64,000 bases of DNA from positions 1-64,000 of the forward strand of contig CALFER010000045.1 of the NCBI GenBank assembly GCA_937951895.1, read 5' to 3'. Origin of the DNA: an uncultured bacterium. GTDB taxonomy: Bacteria > CSSED10-310 > CALFER01. Positions 1-7,846 of this stretch are shown here, one piece after another. Position 1 is the stretch's first letter, and each line of letters starts with the position of its first letter. The position numbers and the translations under genes are program-made. The notes under the pieces were generated by a model, which was not told the DNA's origin, searched no databases, and saw only the letters and a list, made by a program, of their open reading frames with translations.

Positions 1-58
1 GTAGAGCGAGGGACTGAAAATCCCTGCGTCGGGGGTTCAACTCCCTCCCTCGGCACCA
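1..58 (+). tRNA. tRNA-Phe (GAA), 3' part
   Basis: The window opens inside a tRNA gene, at the 3' half of the D-arm. The anticodon stem AGGGA/TCCCT (9-13 and 21-25) holds loop CTGAAAA with anticodon GAA at 16-18. A 5-nt variable loop, a T-arm (GGGGG, TTCAACT, CCCTC at 31-47) and an encoded ACCA end at 55-58 follow. The 5' acceptor strand lies before the window. Confidence 0.93.
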
Positions 59-66
59 GTTTTTAA

Positions 67-95
67 ACGCCTCTGTTTTTCAGAGGCGTTTTTTT
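67..95 (+). terminator. Intrinsic terminator after tRNA-Phe
   Basis: Perfect 9-bp stem ACGCCTCTG (67-75) / CAGAGGCGT (81-89) with a TTTTT loop, followed by a T run to 95. It separates the tRNA-Phe transcript from rlmD. It is the only textbook stem-plus-U-tract terminator I found in the window. Confidence 0.93.
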
Positions 96-121
96 ATACA
101 GTCAGAGTTTCAGGAGGATCG

Positions 122-1621
122 ATGATGAGCCGGTTTCCGCAAGACGATCAGGAGTTACTGGAAAAACTCCGGGCAAAACTCGGAGCTCCGAAAAAAGTCG
201 ATGAGCGCGCGGAACTCGAACGTTTGTTCGGGAAAACGGTTCCTTCTGCTGAAGATGCCCTCAGAGAAAAACTCGTCAAGAATCAGCCCGTACTGGCCAA
301 AGGAGATATCATTGACCTGTATATAGAGAAGCTGTCTTTTGGGGGCGAGGGAATCGGAAAGCACAGGAATGCGATCGTTTTTGTTCCCGACACAGTCCCG
401 GGTGACACCGCCAAGGTGCGAATCGAAACTACCAGTGCGGATTTCTTCCGGGGCCAGCTGATGGAAATTGTCGCTCGAAGCTCGGATCGGATTCTCCCCA
501 ATTGCCCGGTATTCTCTCGTTGCGGAGGATGCCATCTGTTGCATCTGTCCTATACGGCCCAATTGCGTGCCAAGCGTCAGATCATCGAGGATGCAGTAAA
601 ACCACTCGTCCAGGAAACATCGATCGTACGCGCGCCAATCGCATCGCCGGATGCATTCGCGTATCGACTTCGAGCGAAAATTCAGGTTGATCCGAATTCT
701 TCCCCACTGCGTTACGGTTTCTTTGCGCGCAAGAGCCACGAACTGATTGATCTTCGCAACTGTCCGCTACTCGCTCCTCTGTTGAACCGAACGCTTGCGG
801 CTCTGAGTAACGCCCTGCCGGCACCATTGACCGCTCCGATTCCGACTGAGATCCATCTGCATGCAAATGTACAAGGCGATCAGATCGCTCTGTCATTTGA
901 ATCAGACAAGCCGATCTACTTGACAGAGATTTTTGCGAAGTTAAGAACGGCGGGCATCCCCGTGACGGGAATGCTGAACCAAGGTGCGGGCAGGATATTC
1001 GAAACCATCGGTGAGCCGTCGGTTCTTCACCGTGTCGGCGGAATCGATTACATGACATCGGCAGGATCTTTCTTCCAATCCAACCGTCATTTGCTGAAAT
1101 CACTGCTCGACCAGGCTCTCATGCTGGCATCGCCAAACCTGAAAGATCATATTCTCGACTTGTATTGCGGGGTCGGTTTCTTTTCGATCGGATTGGGACG
1201 ATTCGCTCAATCGGTTTCCGGTGTCGACCTCGATGCAGCCTCTATTGCTCATGCGGAGCGGAATGCTCTGACCGCCGGAGTGAAGCAAAGCGCTTTTTAC
1301 AGTGGGGCGGATTCAACTCCGTTCAGATTGAATGACCCGCGGCCATCCCTGCTTGTGATCGATCCTCCCAGAAACGGCGTTTCACCGACATGGATGAAGC
1401 GTATTCGCGATCTGCGGGCAGCCAAACTCCTCTATGTTTCCTGTAATCCGCCGACATTCGCCCGAGATTTAGGTCTACTGATGGAAGAAGGATACAAGCT
1501 TCGGGTCATTCAGCCGATCGATCTCTTCCCGAACACGTATCACATCGAAGTGATGGCATTTCTGACTCATCCGTTGACGCATATTCAGGCAGCGAGTGCC
1601 GTGATTCCGGATCTTCGTTAA
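122..1621 (+). CDS. rlmD: 23S rRNA (uracil-C5)-methyltransferase, RlmD/RumA type
   Basis: Predicted SAM-dependent enzyme that methylates a uracil C5 in 23S rRNA. Visible parts in order: a TRAM-like beta-barrel (about residues 60-117); an iron-sulfur type Cys cluster (CPVFSRCGGC near 128-137 with a fourth Cys near 214); SAM loop DLYCGVGFFSIGL near 345; DPPRNGV near 414; catalytic-Cys motif SCNPPTFARDL near 440. The 499-aa length includes about 58 charged residues before the TRAM domain that most homologues lack. ATG 122 follows AGGAGG (112-117) by 4 nt, and ATG 125 is an equal alternative. The family is clear. The exact target base (U1939, U747 or both) cannot be told from sequence alone. Confidence 0.9.
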   Translation: MMSRFPQDDQELLEKLRAKLGAPKKVDERAELERLFGKTVPSAEDALREKLVKNQPVLAKGDIIDLYIEKLSFGGEGIGKHRNAIVFVPDTVPGDTAKVRIETTSADFFRGQLMEIVARSSDRILPNCPVFSRCGGCHLLHLSYTAQLRAKRQIIEDAVKPLVQETSIVRAPIASPDAFAYRLRAKIQVDPNSSPLRYGFFARKSHELIDLRNCPLLAPLLNRTLAALSNALPAPLTAPIPTEIHLHANVQGDQIALSFESDKPIYLTEIFAKLRTAGIPVTGMLNQGAGRIFETIGEPSVLHRVGGIDYMTSAGSFFQSNRHLLKSLLDQALMLASPNLKDHILDLYCGVGFFSIGLGRFAQSVSGVDLDAASIAHAERNALTAGVKQSAFYSGADSTPFRLNDPRPSLLVIDPPRNGVSPTWMKRIRDLRAAKLLYVSCNPPTFARDLGLLMEEGYKLRVIQPIDLFPNTYHIEVMAFLTHPLTHIQAASAVIPDLR

Positions 1622-1623
1622 GA

Positions 1624-1652
1624 TTGCACACGCGATCAATGTTTGGTAAATT
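1624..1652 (+). promoter_or_regulatory. Possible promoter for selC
   Basis: TTGCAC (1624-1629), a 17-nt spacer and TAAATT (1647-1652). The predicted start site falls at or next to base 1659, the first base of tRNA-Sec, so the tRNA would be made almost without a 5' leader. The -35 match is poor. Confidence 0.4.
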
Positions 1653-1658
1653 GTGACT

Positions 1659-1754
1659 GGGAGCGGGGGGTGTCTGGTGATGCCTCCGGACTTCAAATCC
1701 GGCAGAGGGACCTAACAAGCCCTTGGTGGGTTCGATTCCCATGCGCTCCCGCCA
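1659..1754 (+). tRNA. selC: tRNA-Sec (UCA), selenocysteine tRNA
   Basis: A 96-nt tRNA with all bacterial tRNA-Sec hallmarks: anticodon TCA (1693-1695) in loop CTTCAAA on stem CCGGA/TCCGG, a 6-bp D-stem (GGTGTC 1669-1674 / GATGCC 1679-1684) closing a 4-nt loop, a long variable arm (about 1703-1725), T-loop TTCGATT and G discriminator plus encoded CCA (1751-1754). Acceptor strand 1659-1666 faces 1743-1750 with seven Watson-Crick pairs, and the eighth position is G-G. Eight T residues follow CCA directly and may end transcription. It shows the organism reads UGA as selenocysteine. No selA, selB or selD lies in the window. Confidence 0.96.
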
Positions 1755-1779
1755 TTTTTTTTCTGGATTACAAACAATC

Positions 1780-2982
1780 ATGACAGAGCATCGAATCATC
1801 GTTCAGAAGTTTGGAGGGACGACGACGGGAGACCCTCGGTTGCGCGCGCGGATCTATCAGCGGATTCGAGAAACTGTTCATGAGGGTTATCGTGTAATCG
1901 CCGTCGTTTCCGCAATGGGTCGCAAAGGCGCACCATATGCCACCGAGACCCTTCTCGGGTTGCTGGAGTATCCCGGATTCATCTGTCGTCGTGAGCGAGA
2001 TCTCCTGATGTCATGCGGAGAATCGATCGCTGCAGTTCTGATCGCGACTGAACTCCGAGCATCTGGAATCGGGTGTATCGCCAGATCCGGTTTTGATGCA
2101 GGTATCATCACCGATTCAGAATTCGGTGACGCTCGGATTCTCAGAATCGAAACCGATCGTCTTCTGGCCGATATGGAACTCTTTGAAGTCGTGGTGGTCG
2201 CAGGGTTCCAGGGTGTATCGGAATCCGGTGCCATCACGACGTTGGGGCGTGGCGGTTCGGATACCTCCGCGATCGCGATTGGGGCGGCACTGAATGCGGA
2301 GCGGGTCGAGATCTACACGGATACTGACGGCATTTTCTCAGCAGATCCCCGCATTGTCCCGAGTGCTCGATTTCTGAAGGAAGTGCATCCGGAAGACATC
2401 CGTCAGATGGCTTGGCAGGGAGCCAAGGTTCTGCATCCCAGAGCGGTTGAACTGGCCATTCGGCATGACATTCAAACGAGGATCGGGCGGGTTGATCGGT
2501 CAGTTAGCACGGTCATCACACAATCATTCGAGTATGAAGCGATGATAACCGGAATCGCCTGCGGCCCCTCTGTCGATCAGATCAGCGTTGTCCTTCCGAA
2601 TGCCGACGATCATGCTTTTGCCACCGTCGTGTTTGAAGCGGTGGCGGCTGCGGGGATCAGCATGGATATGTTCACCTTGACGGAGAATCTGCTACGTTTC
2701 ACAACCCCTGTTGTTTCGCGCGAGCAGCTCACTCTGGCACTGGGGCGTCTGGACGCCGAGTGTTCAATCCGTCAGAACTGTGTAAAAGTATCGATTGTGG
2801 GAGCAGGCATGCATGGCATGCGAGGTGTCATGGCTCGATTTTCCAGATGCCTGCTTGACGCAGGAATACGGCTCATCCAGACAGTAGACTCCCACGCGAC
2901 CATCAGCGGATTGATTCGGCTGGAAGATGCTGAGCGCGCGCAGATCATCCTGCACAAGGAATTCATCGAGAATCCCGGCTGA
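1780..2982 (+). CDS. Aspartate kinase, DapG-like, with two ACT domains
   Basis: Phosphorylates aspartate, the first step of the lysine/threonine/methionine/diaminopimelate branch. The 400-aa product has the amino-acid kinase start IIVQKFGGTTTG, the stretch VVSAMGRKG, the GRGGSDTSA loop and TDTDGIFSADPR, followed by two C-terminal ACT domains (about 250-395). Length and wording match the monofunctional Bacillus DapG type more than the bifunctional ThrA type. I chose ATG 1780 because the open frame upstream runs through tRNA-Sec. No clear ribosome site precedes it. It ends 10 bases from a convergent gene. Confidence 0.92.
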   Translation: MTEHRIIVQKFGGTTTGDPRLRARIYQRIRETVHEGYRVIAVVSAMGRKGAPYATETLLGLLEYPGFICRRERDLLMSCGESIAAVLIATELRASGIGCIARSGFDAGIITDSEFGDARILRIETDRLLADMELFEVVVVAGFQGVSESGAITTLGRGGSDTSAIAIGAALNAERVEIYTDTDGIFSADPRIVPSARFLKEVHPEDIRQMAWQGAKVLHPRAVELAIRHDIQTRIGRVDRSVSTVITQSFEYEAMITGIACGPSVDQISVVLPNADDHAFATVVFEAVAAAGISMDMFTLTENLLRFTTPVVSREQLTLALGRLDAECSIRQNCVKVSIVGAGMHGMRGVMARFSRCLLDAGIRLIQTVDSHATISGLIRLEDAERAQIILHKEFIENPG

Positions 2983-2992
2983 TCAGGAAGGC

Positions 2993-3787
2993 TTATTCGT
3001 CCAGATAGCTTCTAACGAGAGTCAGGAAGCGTTGATCCTCCCAGAGTCCCTGAAAATCATCATCCGTCATCGCGACTTCGACAAACCGCTCATCCGTATC
3101 GAGTACTTGCTCAAGAATGGAGAGTGCATCATCGAAACGTCCTTCACGGGCATGAATAGATGCGATGTTGTATGCGGCATCGATGTAGCCGGGTTCCATC
3201 TCGATCGCTTTCTCAAAGTACTTCAGTGCTTCCGGGGTATTGTTCGAATTGAACAAGTAAACACCGAGTTTGTAGCAATCTTCCGGGTTTTTGGCTTCAG
3301 GAAGCGGTTCGACACCTCTTCGCGAATAGACGGAGTGAAACATCCGAGCTCGTTCAACGATGTCATTCTCTCCCTTGAATGTTGTTTCGATGAATTGAAA
3401 CTCTTCGAGTGCTTTCTGGAGATCGCCAGAGCTCAGAATCTTGAAAGCATTGTCGAATTCGCGGATGGCACGCTTTCGACGTTCGGTCATTTCCCGCGGG
3501 ACATATCGTGTTGTGGAAGGAGTCATCTGCGTTGCGCTTGGGGCTTTGACCGGGAGTTTCTTTTTGCGGATCTTGAATTCATCGAGTGGAGCGGGTGCTG
3601 TTGTCGGTGAGTCCGCGGTCAGAGACCCCGCATCTTCCTCATTGAGTCGATGCAATCCGAGTCTCCGCAACTTGCCCTGAATCGATTTCTTGGATACGCC
3701 AAAACGTTCTGCAAGTTCCTGATTCGAGTATTTCAGATAATTCTCACGCAAAAACTTGTTGTCTTCCTCGTTCCAAACCTTGACCAT
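2993..3787 (-). CDS. HTH (SANT/Myb-like) plus TPR protein
   Basis: Function unknown. Residues 5-45 form a SANT/Myb-like helix-turn-helix of the kind that binds DNA (WNEEDNKFLRENY ... QELAERFGVSKKSI). A basic, proline-rich linker follows to about residue 105, then at least two TPR units (about 165-235, e.g. EALKYFEKAIEMEPGYIDAA). There is no signal peptide, so it is probably cytoplasmic. This suggests a transcription factor or nucleoid-linked adaptor whose TPR half docks a partner, but no ligand or target is visible. The start has a good site (AAGGAGA about 7 nt upstream of ATG) and a strong promoter. It is divergent from the DUF507 pair. Confidence 0.8.
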   Translation of the reverse strand: MVKVWNEEDNKFLRENYLKYSNQELAERFGVSKKSIQGKLRRLGLHRLNEEDAGSLTADSPTTAPAPLDEFKIRKKKLPVKAPSATQMTPSTTRYVPREMTERRKRAIREFDNAFKILSSGDLQKALEEFQFIETTFKGENDIVERARMFHSVYSRRGVEPLPEAKNPEDCYKLGVYLFNSNNTPEALKYFEKAIEMEPGYIDAAYNIASIHAREGRFDDALSILEQVLDTDERFVEVAMTDDDFQGLWEDQRFLTLVRSYLDE

Positions 3788-3831
3788 GTACGTATCTCCT
3801 TCCGTGGCTTCTTGCCGTCAAAGGCAACAGG

Positions 3832-3860
3832 AATGTAAAGAGTTTCGGGACATCTGTCAA
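3832..3860 (-). promoter_or_regulatory. Sigma-70 type promoter of the HTH-TPR gene
   Basis: On the minus strand, a perfect TTGACA -35 (3855-3860), a 17-nt spacer and TACATT -10 (3832-3837), about 45 bases upstream of the start codon. Confidence 0.75.
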
Positions 3861-3882
3861 GCGCATCCATCGGATAAAGTCT

Positions 3883-3911
3883 TTGATTATTTCTGTAAAT
3901 CACGGTAGATT
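3883..3911 (+). promoter_or_regulatory. Promoter of the DUF507-DUF4416-Yip1 run
   Basis: TTGATT (3883-3888), a 17-nt spacer and TAGATT (3906-3911), ending 57 bases before the first DUF507 start. It is back-to-back with the promoter of the HTH-TPR gene, 23 bases away. Confidence 0.55.
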
Positions 3912-3967
3912 TCTGCCTTAACTATCGGACAGACGACTTTGGAATCTGTCCTGGACGGGAGGCCTGA

Positions 3968-4246
3968 ATGCGACTCAAACCTGACGAGATCGCCAATCTG
4001 ACCCGAATCATCTTAGATACACTTGAAGCAGAAGAATACATCGAAGTTCTTGATGAGGGAAAGGCCCAGGAAGCATTGCAGCATGTGATCAGTGAAGAGT
4101 TGAAAAAAGAAGAGAATCTGGATGAAGAGGTCAAGGAAATTTTAAAGAAGTTCACTGAGAAGATGGATCAGGATCATATCCACTATCATGAAATGTTCAA
4201 GATGGTGAAAGAAAAGCTTGCGAAGGAGCGTAATATTATTATCTGA
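3968..4246 (+). CDS. DUF507 family protein, first copy
   Basis: A 92-aa, highly charged, mostly helical protein of the DUF507 family, whose function is unknown. The start MRLKPDEIANLTRIILDTL and the middle HVISEELKKEENLDEEV are typical. No signal peptide or membrane segment. ATG 3968 follows GGGAGG at 3958-3963. A second DUF507 gene starts 18 bases after the stop, so the two are almost certainly co-transcribed and may form a heterodimer (inference). Sequence identity between the copies is modest but colinear, pointing to an old duplication. Confidence 0.9.
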   Translation: MRLKPDEIANLTRIILDTLEAEEYIEVLDEGKAQEALQHVISEELKKEENLDEEVKEILKKFTEKMDQDHIHYHEMFKMVKEKLAKERNIII

Positions 4247-4264
4247 TCCTTCAGGAGATTTCGG

Positions 4265-4567
4265 ATGAAACTTTCAAACCAGAAAATCAATGATCTCGCC
4301 CGTATCATCGCAGACCGGATCGAAACGGAACCGAGTCTTGAAGTTTTTCGTGATCAGAATGATATTCGCCTGCGCATTAAACATGTGATCACAAGCGAAT
4401 TGAAAATCGGCGAAGAAATCGACAAAATCGCCCGGAAGATGATTCAGGGACAAGCGAAGGCGCCACCGGAAGGAAGCCGGGATTGGGAGGTTCTTTACGG
4501 CAAGTATTACGAAGAAGAACTGAACCGGCGAAACATCAGGAAGGATTCCTCCCGGAGACACCGTTGA
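4265..4567 (+). CDS. DUF507 family protein, second copy
   Basis: A 100-aa paralogue of the preceding gene (KLSNQKINDLARIIADRIE; HVITSELKIGEEIDKIA). Its C-terminus differs: after the DUF507 core comes a basic tail of about 25 residues (NRRNIRKDSSRRHR end) that the first copy lacks. The stop codon overlaps the TTG start of the DUF4416 gene by 3 bases, so translation of the two is probably coupled. SD-like AGGAGA lies just upstream of ATG 4265. Molecular function unknown. Confidence 0.88.
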   Translation: MKLSNQKINDLARIIADRIETEPSLEVFRDQNDIRLRIKHVITSELKIGEEIDKIARKMIQGQAKAPPEGSRDWEVLYGKYYEEELNRRNIRKDSSRRHR

Positions 4568-5172
4568 AGTCCCTCACATTCCCATCGCCGGTCGTTCCAT
4601 TCGCTGCAATTCTCACTCCGGACGCAGCATTGTTCGACGAAGCCCGACAGAAACTGGAAGTACTGATGCCTCCGGTGATGGAAGTTCTGGCGCCATCTCC
4701 CTTTAACCATACCGACTATTATTGTGACGAGATGGGGGATGAACTCTTCAAGGGATTTGTCTCGTTTCTCCCTGCATTCACTCAGGACTCTCTCGTTCAG
4801 TTCAAACTCAATGCACGGGGAATCGAATGGGGTTATGCGTTTCTCGAAAACAACCGCATCCGTCGACGGATCAACATCGATCCGGGATATGTCGATTTAT
4901 CGAAAATCGTACTGGCGACATCAAAGAATTTTGCCCATCGCATCCATGTCGGATCCGGGGTTTTTGCCGAGGTCACCTTGATCTATCAAGCCAGGCGATG
5001 GTCAACGCTTCCCTGGACTTATCCCGATTTTGCTTCAGACCGGGTGCAGCAATTTCTGTCTCGGTGTCGAACCGCGCTTTCCACTCATGTCAACCGATGC
5101 GCCAGCGACCTTGCAGAAACTCAGACCGATCGTACGTGTGACTCACACACGATCGTGACACAGAGAGATTGA
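4564..5172 (+). CDS. DUF4416 family protein
   Basis: A 202-aa protein of the DUF4416 family, function unknown. Typical features are the opening PVVPFAAILTPDAALFDEA, the NHTDYYCDEMGDELFKGF block, and the strongly conserved stretch NIDPGYVDLSKIVLATSKNF followed by HRIHVGSGVFAEVTLIY and WTYPDF. The frame is open further upstream, but the family start matches a TTG at 4564 that overlaps the DUF507 stop (TTGA) and has GGAG about 7 nt upstream. No signal peptide or membrane segment. Conserved Tyr, His and Asp suggest an enzyme or ligand-binding role, but I cannot name one. Confidence 0.88.
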   Translation: MKSLTFPSPVVPFAAILTPDAALFDEARQKLEVLMPPVMEVLAPSPFNHTDYYCDEMGDELFKGFVSFLPAFTQDSLVQFKLNARGIEWGYAFLENNRIRRRINIDPGYVDLSKIVLATSKNFAHRIHVGSGVFAEVTLIYQARRWSTLPWTYPDFASDRVQQFLSRCRTALSTHVNRCASDLAETQTDRTCDSHTIVTQRD

Positions 5173-5175
5173 TCC

Positions 5176-5772
5176 ATGATCGCATTGAAAAGTGTATTCA
5201 CGATGTTGACACAACCCGCTGCAACAATCCGGCGATATCTCGTCCACCTGCCATCCGGTAATCCCTGGTTCGTGTTCGGTGGATTTGTTTGCTCCTGGTA
5301 TCTGTTCCGGTTTCTGAAGGACATCGATTTGTTTCGAGTCCGTCCGTCCAGTGTGCTGATTCTGGTGCCTGTCGAGCTGTTACTGATGCTGATCTTTTTC
5401 TTCGCCTCCGCAGCAGTCCTGCATATGACAGCCGACTTTCTGGGTGGCGGAGGGCGCGGAATCACTTTGTTCAGACTGCTTCTGATCGACATCCTCCCTC
5501 TTTGGTTGCTCGGTCCGATTTCCTACCTTTTCCATACTCTGACATCGCTCAGGGTGCTCAGCTTCATTCTCATGTCGATCCTGTTGCTCTGGACTCTCTT
5601 GCTGATTGTCCTCAGCATCAAGGAGGTTTATCGCTTCACTTTCACTCGCGCACTCTCGACACTCCTGACCCCACTTGCCATTACCGCAATCGGAGTTTTC
5701 TCATCTTACTTCTTTCTTGACACCTTCGGTCTCAACTACTTCAAAGACATGATCCGGTTCCTTCTCGGATGA
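5176..5772 (+). CDS. Yip1-family-like integral membrane protein
   Basis: A 198-aa protein with about five hydrophobic membrane segments (roughly residues 29-47, 57-88, 95-120, 125-150 and 158-190) and short loops, matching the Yip1 domain layout. The opening SVFTMLTQPAATIRRY, with an aromatic/Pro-rich amphipathic start, is typical of bacterial Yip1-like proteins. Function in bacteria is not established. It begins 3 bases after the DUF4416 stop and is the last gene of that run. Confidence 0.7.
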   Translation: MIALKSVFTMLTQPAATIRRYLVHLPSGNPWFVFGGFVCSWYLFRFLKDIDLFRVRPSSVLILVPVELLLMLIFFFASAAVLHMTADFLGGGGRGITLFRLLLIDILPLWLLGPISYLFHTLTSLRVLSFILMSILLLWTLLLIVLSIKEVYRFTFTRALSTLLTPLAITAIGVFSSYFFLDTFGLNYFKDMIRFLLG

Positions 5773-5829
5773 AATCCGAAGACCCGGAATCAATCAGAGC
5801 ATGATGGTGGTGAGGGGTTTGTTTGCTTA

Positions 5830-5858
5830 TTGCAAATCAACCCGTTTTCTTTTAGATT
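5830..5858 (+). promoter_or_regulatory. Promoter of the PpiD-like gene
   Basis: TTGCAA (5830-5835), a 17-nt spacer and TAGATT (5853-5858). The leader to ATG 5926 is about 60 nt and holds a small GTTTC-TTCG-GAAAC hairpin (5877-5890). Confidence 0.55.
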
Positions 5859-5925
5859 GACTGATCTTGATCGCTGGTTTCTTCGGAAACACAAGCTTCG
5901 AATCGCATTTGCCAAGGAGTTACCG

Positions 5926-7830
5926 ATGCTCAATACGTTTCGATCGAAAATTAAATTCTGGAGTCATGTTGCGTTGTGGCCTGTGATCATCGCATTCATT
6001 GCATTTTATGGTTGGAGTTTTGTCGGGACGGATAACGCACGACCGGCTCGCAATGCGGCAGTCATCGGAGAACGGGTGATAGACTGGTCTGAGGTCAACC
6101 TTCTTCGAAACCGGTACCAGCAGTTTTATCGTCAGATGTACAAAGAGAACTTCGAACAGATGGCTCGAAACATGAACTTCCAGGAACTCGCATTGAACCG
6201 GCTGGTGGATGATGAGATTCTTGCGCAGGAGGCCATGAAACTCGGCGTCACGGTTGCCGATGAGGAAGTCAGGTATGCCATCAAGACAACCAGCGCATTT
6301 CTGAAAAATGGCCAGTTCTCTCCTCAGTACTACAATAATGCCCTCAAATCCATGGGGATGACACCGGCTCAATACGAGCAGTCGATCGCACGTGAAATCC
6401 TTCTGACGAAAACTCGGGCATTGATTGGCTCGCTGACTCCAGTCACCCGTGACGATGCCCGCGAGACTTTTATCCGGCAATCCATCAAACTGGATGCCGA
6501 TTTCATCGCGTTGAAGAATTCTACTTATCTCGACGAGATCAACCCGGACGACGCTGAAACAGTCGCATACTACGACGAACACAAAGCAGAGTTTAAAGTC
6601 GGTGATCAGTTTAAACTGGATTACATTCAGATCGACACAACCGCGCTGGAAGCATCGGTTGACGTCACCGATGACGATATCGACGATTATTACAGCGAGA
6701 ACGCGGATCGTTACAAACAACCGGAGCAGGTAAAAGCCTCACATATCCTTATTAAAGTCGAGTCCGGATCCTCTGAAGAAATCTGGACCGCGGCGCTGAA
6801 CAAGGCAAACGAAATTAAAAAACGCCTGGATGCCGGAGAATCGTTTGAAAAACTGGCGACCGAGTTTTCCGATGATACCAGCGCGGCCAATGGCGGCGAC
6901 CTTGGCTACTTTTCAAAAGGACAGATGGTGAAACCGTTTGAAGATACTGCCTGGGCATTGGAGAACGAACAGATCAGTGAACCTGTAAAATCCAATTTCG
7001 GATATCACATCATCAAGAAGTTTGATCACAAGACCGCTTCCTACAAACCTCTCGAAGAAGTTCGAGCAAGCATCGTCACGGCGATAAAAAGGGACGCCGC
7101 CAAGGAACTTGCTCTCGAAAAAGCCCGGGAAGTTAGTACGGATGAAACGAAAAAATTGTCGGATATCGCTTCCGAAAACAATCTGGAAATCAAGACCACC
7201 GAACTCTTCGAGAAGAATCAGCCACCACGGGAGATCGGCCGGGGAAGAAACTTTGATGAAGTTTTCAATCTGGAACCCGGTGCGGTTTCCCCTCCGATCG
7301 AAACCAACCGCGGGATCTTCCTGTTCAGCCTGAATCAGAAAATCGACTCACATATCCCTGAGTTTGACGCCGTTAAAGAAAAGGTCACGACAAAGGTTAA
7401 GCAGATCAAAGCTGGAACGATGGCAAAACAAAAGGCCGAAGAACTGTATCGTGAATTGCAGTCCGGGGGTGACTTTGCAAAAGTTGCGGAAAAGCATGGT
7501 TTGAAAGTTGAAACAACCGGCGAATTTGCGCCTGGTGCTTTCATCCCGAAAGTCGGAAGCGATGAAACGATCTCGGATGATTTGTTCGCAATGAATCCCG
7601 GTGATCTCTCAGAGGTTAAAGTCTTCAACGATAAATGTGTCATCTTTAAAGTGAAATCGTCCAAGGCTTTCGATGAGACCCAATTCAATGCAGAGATCCC
7701 TTCTTTAAATGCGAAACTCCTGAGTTCGAAGCAGCAGCAAACCGTAAATTCGTACGTTCAGAACCTGAAAGAAAAAATGAAAAAAGAGGGCCTTCTGACC
7801 GTCGAGGCGATCGACACGCCGGAAGAGTAG
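5926..7830 (+). CDS. Membrane-anchored peptidyl-prolyl isomerase, PpiD/SurA-like
   Basis: Periplasmic folding helper for exported and outer-membrane proteins. The 634-aa product has an N-terminal membrane anchor (about residues 12-32), a SurA-N-like helical chaperone region to about 230, a parvulin rotamase domain (about 265-365, with ASHILIKV, NGGDLGYF and FGYHIIKK) and a second degenerate parvulin-like segment (about 430-620). This is the PpiD layout. ATG 5926 was preferred over an upstream TTG (5830) because AAGGAG lies 7-8 nt before it, the anchor then begins at the N-terminus, and the promoter lies between the two. Confidence 0.87.
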   Translation: MLNTFRSKIKFWSHVALWPVIIAFIAFYGWSFVGTDNARPARNAAVIGERVIDWSEVNLLRNRYQQFYRQMYKENFEQMARNMNFQELALNRLVDDEILAQEAMKLGVTVADEEVRYAIKTTSAFLKNGQFSPQYYNNALKSMGMTPAQYEQSIAREILLTKTRALIGSLTPVTRDDARETFIRQSIKLDADFIALKNSTYLDEINPDDAETVAYYDEHKAEFKVGDQFKLDYIQIDTTALEASVDVTDDDIDDYYSENADRYKQPEQVKASHILIKVESGSSEEIWTAALNKANEIKKRLDAGESFEKLATEFSDDTSAANGGDLGYFSKGQMVKPFEDTAWALENEQISEPVKSNFGYHIIKKFDHKTASYKPLEEVRASIVTAIKRDAAKELALEKAREVSTDETKKLSDIASENNLEIKTTELFEKNQPPREIGRGRNFDEVFNLEPGAVSPPIETNRGIFLFSLNQKIDSHIPEFDAVKEKVTTKVKQIKAGTMAKQKAEELYRELQSGGDFAKVAEKHGLKVETTGEFAPGAFIPKVGSDETISDDLFAMNPGDLSEVKVFNDKCVIFKVKSSKAFDETQFNAEIPSLNAKLLSSKQQQTVNSYVQNLKEKMKKEGLLTVEAIDTPEE

Positions 7831-7846
7831 TCTCATTCGGATACCT

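Noticed and set aside
5920..6720. 266-codon minus-strand frame opposite the PpiD-like gene
   Set aside because: No start signal and no family match, while the opposite strand encodes recognisable chaperone and parvulin domains.
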